Part shown: positions 20,001-35,000 of the stretch, in pieces
Layout: every line of letters begins with the position of its first letter
Position numbering within the stretch: position 1 is the first letter of the stretch
Source: Planctomycetota bacterium
GTDB taxonomy: Bacteria; Planctomycetota; Planctomycetia; Gemmatales; Gemmataceae
DNA length: 64,000 bases
Direction: 5' to 3'
Assembly: GCA_016191165.1 (NCBI GenBank)
Contig: JACPPF010000115.1
Coordinates: 1 to 64,000, forward strand
Program-made: the position numbers and the translations under genes
The notes under the pieces: generated by a model
Databases searched by the model: none
Told to the model about the DNA's origin: nothing
The model's input: the letters and a program-made list of their open reading frames with translations, nothing else

Positions 20001-23000
20001 ACGACACGGACGTCGTCGTCGGCACGTTCGCGGGTTTGGCTGAGGGCGCGACCTTTTCCTTCGGCGTCTATACGTTCCAAATCACTTACGCCGGCGGCGA
20101 CGGCAACGACGTCGTGCTAAGCGTGCTGTCAGCCGCCATCGTCGTCACCAACACCAACGACTCGGGCGCCGGCTCCCTGCGCCAGGCCATCCTCGACGCC
20201 AACGCCGCCCCCGGAGCCGATACGATCGCGTTTGGCACGGGCGTCACTGGTACGATCACCCTGACGTCCGGCCAGCTCGAGATCACCGATGATCTGACCA
20301 TCTTCGGCCCCGGCCAGGCCAATCTCACGGTCAGCGGCAACGACGCCAGTCGCGTGTTCCGCGTCCCCAGCGGCGTCACCGCTGCCATCTCGGACCTGAC
20401 CATCACGCAGGGCTTCGTGCTCGCGGCGCGTGGAGCCGGCATCGAGAACCTGGGCACGCTGACCGTCACCAACATCACGGTTTCGGACAGCTTCGCCCAA
20501 TACGACGCGGGAGCCATCTCCAACGAAGGCGGGAGCCTGACGGTAATCGGTTCCACGCTCACGCTAAACTCGACAAACAACTCCGGCGGAGCGATCTTCA
20601 GCGAGGGAGGCGCCTCGCTCACGGTCACCAATTCCTTCATCACCAACAACACCGGCCTCAACGGCGGCGGCATCCGAACCAGCTGGACCACCACAGTCAC
20701 GATCACCGGCACCGACATCTCTCACAATATCGCCAGCGAAAGCGGCGGCGGCCTCTATACCTTCGGCGCTTCGTCGGTCACCGTCACCAATTCGACGATC
20801 ACCTTCAACACCAGCGACAATAAAGGCGGCGGCGTCTACTACGGCGGCGGCGGCGGCTGGGGTCAATCCCTCACGTTCACGGGCTCAACAATCTCCAACA
20901 ACACCTCCGTTGGCGTGGGCGGCGGCATCTACCACGACGGCTGTTACAACGCCGTGCTCACGCTCACGGGCGCGTCCACCGTAGCCGACAACGAATCCCA
21001 GACCGATGGCGGCGGCATCTACAACGCCTACTACGCCAACATCGTGGCAACCAGCACCACCATCTCGGGCAACATCAGTGGCGGCAACGGCGGTGGCATC
21101 TTCAACGCCGGCAACGCGGCCGGCGGCGGCGGCATGAGCCTCAGCGGCATGACCCTGACCGGCAATACCAGCACCGGAGCCGGCCCAGGCCTGTACGACA
21201 CGGGAACCCTCACGCTCTCCGGCGCCAACTCGTCCAGCACCGCCTCCGTCATCGCCAGTGGCGGCACGCTCAAGGGCACCGGCGCCTTCACCGGCAACCT
21301 GATCAATGCCGGCACCGTCGCCCCCGGCAACTCGCCCGGCATCATCACCATCGACGGCAACTACACCGAAGACCCCGGCAGCGTTCTCCAGATCGAACTC
21401 CAGGGCACCAACCCGGGCACCCCCGATTTCGACCAGCTCATCGTCAATGGCGCTGTCTCGCTCAATGCCACGCTCGTCGTCACTCTGATCGGCGGGTTCA
21501 CGCCTGCCGTCGGCAACAGCTTCCAGATCATCAGCAACGACGACACGGATGCCGTCGTCGGCACGTTCGCGGGTTTGGCTGAGGGCGCGACCTTTTCCTT
21601 CGGCGTCTATACCTTTCAGATCAGCTACACCAGCGGCGACGGCAACGACGTCGTGCTAAGCGTGCTGTCCGCCGCCATCGTCGTCACGAATACGAACGAT
21701 TCCGGGGCAGGTTCGCTGCGGCAAGCGATTCTCGACGCCAATGCCAACGCCGACGCCGACACCATCGTCTTCGATATCGCTGGCGCCGGCCCGCACATCA
21801 TCGCGCCGGCCAGCAATCTGCCGGCGATCACGGAGGCCGTCGTCATCGACGGCACGAGCGAACCGGACTTCGCCGGCACGCCGGTAATCATCCTGACCGG
21901 TTCGGGCGATGACCTCAACACCAACGGCCTTTACCTCAACTCCAGCGGTTCCACCATCAAGGGGCTGTCGATCGTCCAGTGGTTCACCAACGGCATTCTC
22001 ATCAATGGCAGTAACAACAAGATCCAGGGCAACTTCATCGGCGTGACGCCGACGGGCCTCGCCGCGGGGAATGACAACCGCGGCGTGATGATCTTTGAAG
22101 GCAACAACAACATCATCGGCGTCGACGGCGACGGAACGGATGACGCCAGCGAACGCAACGTCATCAGCAATAACTTTTACAACGTTTGGCTTCAAGGGGC
22201 GTCGGACAACAATATCATCGCCGGCAACTACATTGGAACGAACATCAACGGAACCGCTGCCGCCACGGGTGGTCAGACGCTCGGCATCTACGTCTTTGAC
22301 GACGACGTCGATGGCACACGCATCGGCACCGACGGCGACGGCACCAGCGACACGCTCGAACGCAACATCATCGCCGGGCATTCGAGCGCTGGCATCCAGG
22401 TGACGGGTGGTGATAACTCGGTCATCGCAGGCAATTACATCGGCGTGAATGCCGCCGGCGACGCCGGCATCGCCAACGGCGGCGTCGGCATCAGCCTCGC
22501 CGGCGCAGCCACGGGGACCACCATCGGCGGAACCACCACTGCCGAACGTAACGTCATCAGCGCCAATGACTCCTATGGCATCGGGATTAGCGACTCCGGA
22601 ACCAATGACAACGTCATCCAGGGCAACTACATCGGCCTGGCCTCGGACGGCGATACGATTCTTGGCAATACCATCGGCATCCATGTGACCCAAGGTGTAA
22701 ACACCATCATCGGCGGCGCCCTTGGCGGCGCTCGCAACGTCATCTCCGGCAACACCCAGACGGGCATCCACATCGCCGGCAGCGGCAGCAGCTTGAACAC
22801 CGTCATTCAAGGCAACTACATCGGCACCGATGCAACCGGCGAATTCGACCGCGGCAATCTGGGATTCGGCATCGATCTCTCCAACGCGCCCAACATGACC
22901 ATTGGCGGCAGCACCGCCGGCGCCGGCAACCTGATCTCCGGCAACACAACCGGCGGCATCAGAGTCCAGGCCAACATCGGCGGCGTCGTCATTCAAGGCA

Positions 23001-26000
23001 ACTACATCGGCACCGACGACGACGGCCTGCAGGCACTCGGCAACGGCGGCGGGATTTCACTCGACCCGGGGACCACCCTCGCCACCGTCGGCGGGCTCTC
23101 AACCGCCATCGGACTCTTGGGCACAGACGCCTTCGCGGGCAACCTCATCTCCAGTAATTTCGGCGACGGCATCGATATGCCCACCGCCGACAACAACACG
23201 ATCCAGGGCAACTGGATCGGCCTGAATCGCCTGGGCACGGCCGCGCTGGGGAATACGGGCAACGGCATTCGTCTTCGTAGCGGCGCCTCCGACAACACCA
23301 TCGGCGGCTCAGGCGCCGGCGCTCGCAACGTCATCAGCGGCAACACCGGCTTCGGCATCGAAATCAATGGCGCGACCGTCTTCGGTAACCAGATTCAAGG
23401 CAACTTCATCGGCACCAACGCGGCCGGCGACGCCGCCGTCGGCAATGCGCTGGGTATCCGCGTCCTCGGCGGCGCGCATGACAACACCATCGGCGGAACC
23501 ACGGCCGCGGATCGCAACACGGTCAGCGGAAACACCGGCGCCGGCATCAGTATCAACGGGAATTCCAACGTCGTCATCGGCAACTACATCGGCACGAACT
23601 CCGCCGGCAGCGCCGCCCTTGGCAACGCCAGCGGCATCGAAATGAGCAGTTTCCTGAACCGCATCGGCACCGACGGCGACGGCGCCGACGATGCCGCCGA
23701 ACGCAACATCATCAGCGGCAACACCAGCTACGGCATTTTCATCATCGGCGGCGGCAATCATTCCATCGCCGGCAATTACATCGGCACCGACGCCACTGGC
23801 ACAACCGCCGTCCCGAACACGGGCGATGCGCTCTTCCTGCAGTCCACCACCGGCAACATCATCGGCACCGACGGCTCCAACGACGCCTTCAACACCAACG
23901 AACGCAACATCATCTCCGGCAACTCCGGCCGCGGCGTCGCTGCCGAGGACGACGTCGTCATCGCTGGCAACTGGATCGGCGTCAACGTCAACGGCGACGC
24001 ACTCGGCAACGATTATGGCATTCAACTCACCGGTACCGGCGGGCGCATCGGCACCAACGCCGACGGCATCGCCGATGACATCGAACGCAACATCATCAGC
24101 GGCAGCACCAACGACGGCATCATCATGAGCGCTACCGGCGCCACCGTCGCCGGCAATTACATCGGCACCGATCCCACCGGCATGTTCGCCCGACCCAACA
24201 ATCGCGGCATTCAGATCGACAGCGGCGGCACGGGCAACGTCATCGGCGGCGCGACCGCGGCCGAACGCAACCTCATCAGCGGAAACAGCAGCGACGGTGT
24301 TTTCATCACCGGCGCTGGCACCGATGCCAACCTCATCATCGGCAACTACATCGGCACAAATATCGACGGCGACGCCGCCCTGCCAAATTACATCGGCGTC
24401 ACCGTCACGAACGGCGCCGCCGACAACCGCATCGGCGGAACTGCCCTCGGCGAACGCAATCTCATCAGCGGAAACTCCTACGACGGCGTCTTCCTCACCG
24501 GCGCCGGCACCACCGCCAACCGCGTCCAGGGCAACTTCATTGGCACCACCGCCGACGGCACCGGATCAATCGCCAACTACGTCGGCGTCGAAGTCGGCAA
24601 TGGCGCGTCGGACAATTTCATCGGCACCGACGGCGACGGCAACGACGACGCCCTCGAACGCAACATCCTCGCCGGCAACTCCGACGGCGTCGATGCCACC
24701 GGCGTCTATCTCTGGGGAACCGGGACTTCCAACAACGTCGTTGCCGGCAACTACATCGGCCTTGATGTCAACGGCGATGTTCAGGCGAATGACTATGGCG
24801 TCTGGATCGATAGCGGCGCCACCGACAACATCATCGGTGGCCTCACCAACAACGAGCGAAACATCATCTCCGGCAACATCGAGGTCGGCATTAACATTCT
24901 CGATGCAGGAACCTCAGGCAACCAGATCCTCGGCAACTACATTGGCACCGATATCGACGGCGAAGCGGCCTTCGGCAATGGCATCGGCATTTACATCAGT
25001 GGAGCCGAGGACAATATCATCGGCGGTACCGTGGCCGGGTCACGCAACGTCGTCGCGGGAAACACGGGCGGGCTCGGCGGGATCTACATCGAATCCTCCA
25101 ATGGCACCATCGTCCAGGGCAACTACGTCGGCACCAGCAAGGACGGCGGACTCCTCACCAACCACTTCGCCCAACCCTACGGCATTCACCTCGTCCTTTC
25201 CGATAATAGCCTCATCGCAGGCAACGTGATCTCCGCCAACGGCCACGGCATTAACTTCAACCAATCGCAGTTCAACCAGGTCGAAGGCAATTTCATCGGC
25301 ACCGACCCCACGGGAACCTCGCTGCTCACCAATACCTTCTCGGGCATCCGCATCGCCCAGGCCCAAAACAACACCATCGGCGGTACGACTCCGTCTGCAC
25401 GAAATGTCATCAATGCCGGGCTCGGCTATGGCGTGCTCCTCACCGGAGGGTTGACGACGAACAATCTCGTCGAGGGCAACTACATTGGCACCGACGTCAC
25501 CGGCGTCTCCGACCTCAGCACCGCGAACTTTGGCGTCTATCTATTCGACGGCGCCCATGACAACTCCATCGGCGCCGACACGGCCGGCGCAGGCAACGTC
25601 ATCTCCGGATGGGGTGCAGCCGGCGTCACCCTGGACGGCGTCGGAGTCAGCAACAACGCCATCCAGGGCAACTTCATCGGCATCACCGCCGACGGCGCCA
25701 CGGCTCTGGGAAACGACGTCGGGGTCGATATCATCGGCGGCGCGACCGATAATACGATCGGCGGCACGAATTCCGATTCACGCAACGTCATTAGCGGCAA
25801 TGCGTCCCACGGTGTTTCGATCACCGGCGCTGGGACTAATGGAAACCAGATCCTCGGAAACTACATCGGCACGGATGCCACTGGCGCCGCCGCTCTGGGT
25901 AACACCGGCAACGGCGTGGTCATCAACGGCGGCGCGAACGATAACACGATCGGCGGCACGACGACCGGCTCGGGCAACGTCATCAGCGCCAACGCCCGCG

Positions 26001-29000
26001 GCGTAATCCTCAGCGGCGCCACAACCGACAACAATACCATCGCCCGCAACTACATCGGCACTGATGCCACCGGCCTCATCGACCTGGGCAATGCCGGGGA
26101 AGGCATCCGCATCGATGACGCCACAAACACCACGATCGGCGGCTCGAATGCCGGCGACGGCAACGTCATCGGCGGCAACAACGGCGAAGGCATTCTGCTC
26201 ATGAACGCAGGCGCCGGCACCGTCATTCGCGGCAACACCATCGGCCTGGGCAGCGACGCCACCACGGTCGTTGGCAATCAGATTGGCATCAACCTTGTCG
26301 GCACTGACGGCGCCGTCATCGGCGGCGACTCCGCGGCCGAGCGCAACGTCATCTCCGGCAACACATTCGACGGGTTGCTCATCAACTTCGGGTCGGACAA
26401 CAACGTCGTCACCGGAAACTACATCGGCACCGACGCGACCGGCGCCCTCGACAAGGGCAACGCCAACGGCGGCGTCGTCATCGCCAACGGCTCGACGGGC
26501 AACACCATCGGCGGCGCCGCGGCCGGCGAGCGAAACGTCATCAGCGGCAACGACTTCGGCGGCAACGTCCGCATCTTGAGTTCCGGCACGACCGGCAACG
26601 TCGTCCTGGGCAACTACATCGGCACCAATGCCGCGGGCGACGCCGCCATCGGCGGGCACATGGGCGTCGATATCGAAAGCGGCGCGTCCGGCAACATCAT
26701 CGGCGGCGCCGCCAGCGGGGCCGTCAACGTGATCAGCGGCAACACGACTTACGGCATTCAGGTCAAGGACGTTGGCTCCGACAACAACGTCATTCAGGGC
26801 AACGTCATCGGCCTGGCATCCGACGGCGACACCGTCCTTGCCAACGGCCTTTCCGGCGTCCAGATCGCCAGCGGCCTCAACACCCTCATCGGCGGCGCCA
26901 CGGCCGGGGCGCGCAACGTGATCTCGGGCAACCTCGAGTCGGGCATCCTCATCGCCGGTTCGGGCAGCCAAATTGCCACGGTCATTCAGGGCAACTACAT
27001 CGGCACCGACAGCACCGGGGAATTCGACCGGGGCAATGCCGCCTTCGGCATCAACCTCAGCAACGCGCCGGGCACGCTCATCGGCGGGACCGCCGTCGGC
27101 GCGGGCAATCTCATCAGCGGCAACACCCTCGACGGCATCGTCATTCAGCTAGGCGCCGCCGCCAGCAGCCAGGTCCTCGGCAACTACATCGGCACGGACA
27201 AGGACGGCTTGCAGCCGATCCCCAACAGCCGCGGCATCCAGATTGCCGGCGGCAACAATGTCATCGGCGGGACCGTGGGCGGCGTCGGCCTGCTCGGCGC
27301 CGACGCCTTCGCCGGCAACCTGGTTTCCGGCAATACGGGTGCAGGCATCTTCCTCACCGGGGCCCCGGCGACCGGAAACCTCGTCCAGGGCAACATCATC
27401 GGCGCCAACCGCACGGCCGCCGCGGCGCTTGCCAATGGCGCCTACGGCGTTTACCTTTCGGCAGGCGCGCACGACAACACGATCGGCCTGGCCAACACTA
27501 TCGCCTTCAACACCCTGGCGGGCGTCGCCATTGACGGCGCGGCCACCGTCAACAACGCCATTCGCGGCAACGACATCCACGACAACGCCGTCGGTATCAG
27601 TCTTATCAATGGCGCGGCCAGTTACTCCTCGGGGCTTTACACCTTCGTCCTCGACTCCGTATTCGCCGGGCCGGTCACCACGACGATCCTGGGCAGTTTC
27701 ACCGCCGCGCCGAGCACGACGTATTTCGTTGATCTCTTCGCCAACACCCAGCCCGATAGCTTTGGCAATTACGAAGGCCAAACCTACCTTGGCACCGTCA
27801 CGGCTGGCACCGATGCGACGGGACTGGCGCTCTTCAACCTTTCGCTGGGCGGCAGCGCGACCACCGATCAACTCACTTACACCGTGAGCGTGGTTGGGTA
27901 CAACACGACGGTGTTCACCACGATCACGCCGGCGGCGCCGCCGGTCGATGCCACGCCTCCAGTCGTGTCGACATCGGGGCCGACCCACGCCGTGGCCAAT
28001 CAGCCGGCGGCGTTCGAGAGCGGCCTGAATCAGACGAGCGCGGGATTACGAACTTACACCTATCAATGGAGCGTGACCGACGCCCAGGGCGCGCCGGTCG
28101 CGCTGCCCGTGGACGTGGTGACGACCGAGCCGTCATTCCATTTCACGCCAACTCATGCCGGCACCTACTTCGTTCACCTGAGTGTCCTCGATGACACCGG
28201 CGCCGGCGCCTCCGCCAGTGCGTTGACGCTCCAGGTGACTGCGCCGAGCCCGGTCGTGCTGATCGGGAATGCGCCAACCACCTCGTCCGCCGGCGATGCG
28301 GTTTCCTTGACCAGCCAGGTGGGCGCGCTGGGCGGCGCGGTCCCCGTTTCTTACGCGTGGACCGTGTCGCACAACGGCCAACCCCTGGCGTTGCCCGCCG
28401 GAACGGTCGTGAGCGAGGACGATTTCACGTTCACGCCAACCAGCGGCGGAGTGTACACGGTCAGCCTGACCGTCATGGACAGCGCCGGCGGCGTGGGCGG
28501 CACGTCGGTGTCGTTCCTGGTCAACGGGACAGCGTCGGCGCAGATCTTCGTTCCGGCGACCGGCCTGTTGGGCCAAGCGGTCTCGGCGCTGGCGATCGTC
28601 AACGACAGCGGCCTTGCGGGCGCGCTGCACTACGACTGGAGCGTTACCAAGGTTGGCGTGCCCGGAACTTTCGCCGCCGCGCCGGCCGACACCACCGGCA
28701 TGTTCACGTTCACGCCCGACACGGTGGGAAGTTATGAGATCACGCTGACCGTGAGCAACGGGCTGGGCGTCCTTGCGACCGCGACCTCCGCGACCGTGAC
28801 GATTCAGGCCCTGGCATTCGGACCGATTCAGCAAGCGACGATCGAATTGTCGTCCGTGCAAACCGGCGCGGCGGTGGACGTGACGGCGAACGTCGTCGGC
28901 GCGCCGGTGGGCGTGACCTATTCGTTCGACTGGAATGTCTACGGCTTTGCCGGGGCGACCTTCTCCAACACGAATGGCCCGGCCTTCAGTTTCACGCCGT

Positions 29001-32000
29001 CCTCGGGCGGCTCGTATGCCGTGACGGTCCGTGCCGCGGGAAGCGACGGCAGCACGCTGCTGGCCAGCACGACCATTCAGGCCAACCCGGTTGCGCTGAG
29101 CGCCACGATTGTCGGCGCCCCGGCCACGGCCCTGATTGGCAAGCCGATCGCGGTGTTCGATCCGATTCCCAATGCCAATTACTCCGGCGCGTTGACGTAC
29201 ACCTGGACCGTGACGCGCGACGGCAACCCGTTTGGATCGCCGACGATTGAATCGAGCGGTTTCTTCACCTTCACGCCCGATGCGGCGGGTAGCTACGCGA
29301 TCAACCTGAGCGTGAGCGACGGGATTGGTGGTTTCGCCACCGCGACGCCGGTGACGGTACTCGTGCAGGGCGTCGTGCCGACGCCGGACGTTTTCGTGGG
29401 CCCGGTGAACCCGACCACGCCCGCGCATCTGGGGTTGGCGTCGTCCCCCAGCGGATTGGCGCAGCATCTGACGGCCGAGGTTTTCAGCCCGGCGAGCGGG
29501 GTGACCTACACGTTCACCTGGAGCGCGCACGGCGCATCAACCGTCTTTGGGACCGCGACCTCGATCGGGACGAATGCTTCGACGTTCGATTTTACACCGG
29601 GGCTTGCCGGTCCTTATGCGGTGCAGGTGACGGCGACCGGGTCCGACGGGAGCACGCTGTTCACGGCCCTGGTGATCGACGCCACCGCGGCGGGCTTCAG
29701 CGCCGAAATCGCCGGCGCCCCGGCGACCAGCCCCGCGGGCAAGCCGATCCGGGTGTTCGATCCGATCCCCAATCCCAACCACTCGGGTTCGTTGACCTAT
29801 TCCTGGGAAGTAAATCGCAATGGCGTGTTCTATCAGGCGGCGCCCAGTGACGTGACGGGCACGTTCCAGTTCGTGCCGAGCAGCGCGGGCAGCTACGAGA
29901 TCACGCTGACGGTGAGCGATGGGCACGGCGCCACGGCGGTCGCCTCGCCGGTGACGGTCGCGGTGCAGGCCGCCCTGCCGACGCCGATCAACCTGACGCC
30001 ACTCGCTCCGGTGGCGCCCACGTCGACGATCGCCTTGACCGCGACGCAAACGCCGCAGGCCAACCAGCCAGCGCGAGTGACTGCGAGCGCGTCCATCAAC
30101 AATCCGAACCCGGGCGTTTCCTACACGATCGTTTCGTGGGATGTGCAAGGACCGTCTGCCGTAAGCGGCCAGATTCTTGGCTCGGGTTTCACCTACGAAT
30201 TCACCCCCACCCTGGCGGGATCGTATCTGGTGACGGTGAAGGCGCAAGGCTCGGATGGCAGCACGCTTTATACGAGCCTCGCCGTCCAGGTCGCCAGTCA
30301 GATTTCGGCCTTCATCATCACGCCACCGGATTCGGTCCTGAATGTCGGCACGCCAATCAGCCTCGGCGCCGAGGTACATGGAGGATCGGGCGCGCTGCGC
30401 TACGAGTGGCATGTCACGGGTCCCGAAGGCTTCGTGACCGACGGCGCCGCCTCACGCCTCGACTTCACGCCGCCGCAGTGGGGCAGCTATGACGTCTCGC
30501 TGCGCGTATCCGATGCGGCCGGGAATTCCTTCGAGGCGTTTGACATCTTCAACGTCAAGCCGGCCATTCAGATTGCCCAGGCGCCAACCTTCGCAGGAGG
30601 CAACTTCACGGTCTACCTGACCACGACACCGCCAGCGCCTGGTTTTGGCAACACGTTCACCTACGACTGGACGGCCTATCAGGATGCGACCATCGTCGCC
30701 CAGGTATTTGGCGCTCCGAACCCGAACTTCTCCTTCACGGGCAACCTGGCCAGCGGCTACCTTGTGTCGCTGGTCGTTCACAACGGCGCCGCGGCTGGCA
30801 ACGTCTTCACGCCGATTGAAATTGCCGCGCCCGGCTCCACCAAGGTACTCGCCGCGCCGCCAGGCGCCCAGGTGCTGGCAATCGGCGCGGAAGGTTCGAC
30901 CCTTGACGCGCGCAATCTGCCCGCATCGACGACCGTCACGCAGGTTGCCATCGGGCAGCACGTGACCATGTACGCAGGCGCCGGGCCGGCGATCCTGTTC
31001 GGCGATTCCGGATCCAACTTGCTCATCGGCGGCACCGGGCCAGTGACCATGGTCGCCACCGCCAACGACACCCTCATCGGCGGGTCGGGACCGAGCAACC
31101 TGTTCCAGATTCTCCTGGCCCAGGGCATCGTCGCCCAGGCCGGTACGCAAAACAACACGCTCAGCTTCGCCGGCGCCACCAGCGGCCTTACCGTCGATCT
31201 GAGCCGAACCGATATGCAGGACATCGCCAGCGGCGCTTCGCTGTCGCTCCAGGGCGCATTTCAAAATCTCGTCGGCGGTAACGGCAACGACCAGTTCTTC
31301 ACCGGCGGGGCGTCCAACCTCCAACTCTTCGGCGGCTCCGGCGATGATTCGCTCCTCGCGACCGGCGGCAGCAACGTCACCCTGATCGGCGGCACCGGCG
31401 CGGACACGCTGACCGCCGTCAATGGCGATGGCGTTTCGCTCATCGCCGGCTCCGGGACCGGCACGCTCGACGTGATCAACAGCACCAACGTTTCCATGCT
31501 CGGCGGGTCCGGGCAGTCCACCCTGTCGGCCACCGGCGGGTCCAGCATTACCATGTTCGGCGGCGCCGGCGATGACTCGCTCACCGCGTCGGGCGCCACG
31601 TCCGTGACCATGATCGGCGGAACCGGCGGCGACACGCTGTCCGCGACCGATGTCTCAGGCCTGCTCCTGGGTGGCGGCGCGGGCAACACGACTCTGACCG
31701 CGTCGGGCGGGTCCAGCATCACCATGTTCGGCGGCGCCGGTGACGACTCTCTGAGCTCCAGCAGCGGAACCTCGGTCACCCTGGTCGGCGGCGCCTCCGG
31801 CGATACGTTGACCGCCGTCAACGGCACCAACGTGCTCTTGCAGTCAGGTAACTCCACCCTGCCGACGACGTTGCCGGGCACGACCGCGCCGGGCAACGTC
31901 CTGTCGTCCACCGGAGGCAGCAGCATCACCATGTTCGGCGGCGCCGGCGTGGACTCTCTGACCGCATCGGGCGGCACCTCCATCACGCTCATCGGCGGGT

Positions 32001-35000
32001 CCGGCTATGACTCGCTCACCGCCGTCGATGCCAACTCCGTTTTGCTTCAAGCGGGAACGTCCACCTTGCCCACCGTACCCGGCGGGACCGCGCCCGGTAG
32101 CACGCTCGCCACTTCCGGCGGCTCCAGCATCACCATGTTCGGCGGCGCCGGCGACGACTCCCTGACCGCGACCGGCGGCACGGGCATCACGATGGTCGGC
32201 GGCACCGGGCTGGACAGTTTGACCAGCGTGGACGCAACCAACGTCTGGCTTCAGGCCGGCGACCCGACGATCGCTCCGCCCGTCGGCACAGCCAATCCGG
32301 GCGCCGTCGTCACCGTCAGCGGTGGGTCCAGCATCACCATGTTCGGCGGCGCCGGCGACGACTCCTTGACGGCGACCGGTGGCACCGGCATCACCCTGCT
32401 CGGCGGCTCAGGCCAGGACAGCCTCGCCGCCACCAACTCGGTCGACGTTCTGCTTCAGGCCGGCAACCCGACCACGCCCGGTCTGCCAACCCTGCCCAAC
32501 AGCCTGCTCAGCACGACAGGCGGTTCCAGTATCACCATGTTCGGCGGCGCCGGCGCCGACTCGCTCAGCGCGACGGGCGGCACCAGCGTCACTCTCATCG
32601 GCGGCTCGGGCGGCGATTCCTTGACCGCCACGAATTCGACCAGCGTCCTCTTGCAGGCTGGCGATCCTACCGTTTCAGGCGGTTCCGGCGACATGCTCGC
32701 CACCACGGGCGGTTCGAGCATCACCATGTTCGGCGGCGCCGGCGACGATTCGCTGTCCTCGACCGGCGGCACCAGCGTCACCCTCGTTGGCGGCACCGGG
32801 GCCGATTCCTTGACGAGCACCGCGGGCACCAGCGTGCTGCTCGCCGGGGGCGACGGTCCGAGCACTCTCACCGCCATCGACGGCACTGCGGTGTCGTTGC
32901 TCGGCGGTTCTGGAGACGCCACGCTCACCGCCACCGGGGGCTCGAGCATCACCATGTTCGGCGGCGCCGGCGATGACTCCCTGACCGCATCCGGCGGCAC
33001 CAGCGTCACCATGATCGCAGGCACCGGCAATGACACGCTCACCGCCCTGGGCGGCGGCAACACCGCCCTGGCGGGCGGCGCCGGCAATGCCACCCTGACC
33101 GCGTCCGGCGGCTCCAGCATCACCATGTTCGGCGGCGCCGGCGATGACTCCCTGACCGCCTCGGCCGGCACCGGCATCACCATGATCGGCGGCGCCGGCA
33201 ATGACACCGTCACGGCCGTCGATGTCAACACCCTCGTCCTGGGCGGCAGCACCGGCAACACCACGCTGACCGCGTCCGGCGGCTCCAGCATCACCATGTT
33301 CGGCGGCGCCGGCGATGACTCCCTCCTTGCCTCCGGCGGAACCTCGGTGACCATGATCGGCGGCGCCGGCAGCGACTCGCTGACGGCCATCGATCCAGCT
33401 GACATCCTGATGCAGGCCAGCGTATCTCCGACGCCCGCCAACCCCGGGCCCGGCAACACGTTGACCGTCAGCGGCGGGTCCAGCATCACCATGTTCGGCG
33501 GCTCAGGCGATGATTCCCTCACCGCTTCCGGCGGCACCGGCATCACCATGGTCGGCGGCACGGGCAACGATTCGCTCACCGCGCTCGACAGCACCGAGGT
33601 CCTCCTCCAGGCCGGCAACCCGACCGCGCCACCACCCACCGGACCGGCCAACGTCCTCACCGTCTCCGGCGGGTCCAGCATCACCATGTTCGGCGGCGCT
33701 GGCGATGATTCCTTGACCGCTACCGCGGGCACCGGCATCACCATGGTCGGCGGCACCGGCAACGACACCCTGACCGCGGCCGATGTCTCTACCCTCCTCC
33801 TGGGCGCAGGCACAGGCAATGCTACCCTTGCCTCCTCCGGCGGGTCCAGCATCACCATGTTCGGCGGCGCCGGCGACGACTCGCTCAGCGCCACCGGCGG
33901 CACCTCCGTCACCCTCGTCGGCGGCACCGGAAGCGATTCTCTGGCCACCGCCAACTCCGTCAACGTCCTGATCCTGGCCGGCGATCCCACCGTGCCCGGC
34001 GGCGGACAGACGCTGACTGCCTCCGGCGGCTCCAGCATCACCAGGCGCGGCGCCGCCGGCGACGACTCGCTCAGCGCCACCGGCGGCACTTCCGTCACCC
34101 TCGTCGGCGGCACCGGAAGCGATTCTCTGGCCACGACCAACTCCGTCAACGTTCTGATTCAAGCCGGCGATCCCACGGTCCCGGGCGGCACCAGCCTCGC
34201 CTCCACCGGCGGGTCCAGCATCACCATGTTCGGCGGCGCCGGTGATGATTCCTTGACCGCGACCGGCGGCACGTCCGTCACCCTCGTCGGCGGCGCCGGC
34301 AACGATTCCCTGGTGGTCACCGATTCCGTCAACACCCTGCTACAGGTCGGTTCACCCACCGTCCCCGGCGGCGGCAGCACCCTCGCTTCGACCGGCGGGT
34401 CCAGTATCACCATGTTCGGCGGCGCCGGCGACGACTCCTTGACCTCCTCCGGCGGCACCTCGGTCACGATGATCGGCGGCACGGGCAACGACTCACTCGC
34501 CACCACCGATTCCACAAATGTCGGCATCCAGGCCGGCACGCCCACCGTCCCCGGCGGCGGGAGCAACCTCGCCTCCACCGGCGGGTCCAGCATCACCATG
34601 TTCGGCGGCGCCGGCGACGACTCCTTGACCTCCTCCGGCGGCACCTCCGTCACCATGATCGGCGGCACCGGCAACGACTCACTCGCCACCGCCGATTCCT
34701 CCAACGTCGGCATGCAGGGCGGCACGTCCACCGTCCCCGGCGGCGGCAGCACCCTCGCCTCCACCGGCGGGTCCAGCATCACCATGTTCGGCGGCGCTGG
34801 CGACGATTCCTTGACCTCCTCCGGTAGCACCTCCGTCACCATGCTCGGCGGCGCCGGCAACGACTCACTCGCCACCACCGATTCCTCCAACGTCGGAATG
34901 CAAGCTGGCACGCCAACGGTGCCCGGCGGCGGCAGCACCCTCGCCTCCACCGGCGGGTCCAGCATCACCATGTTCGGCGGCGCCGGCGACGATTCCTTGA

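Larger units (their letters stand above)
18131..27640 (+). repeat. Right-handed beta-helix repeat region
   Basis: The region opens with a CSLREA-like segment (SGAGSLREVIDSAN) that recurs as SGAGSLRQAILDAN near 20160 and 21700. The rung motif is GNYIGTDATG...NTIGGT...NVISGN, with a period of about 50-65 residues. I count about seven copies before 19700 and 29 between 22030 and 27430. Between them lies a Gly-rich stretch (20140-21280) with GGGIYN/ISGN strands like polymorphic-outer-membrane-protein repeats. Confidence 0.85.
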
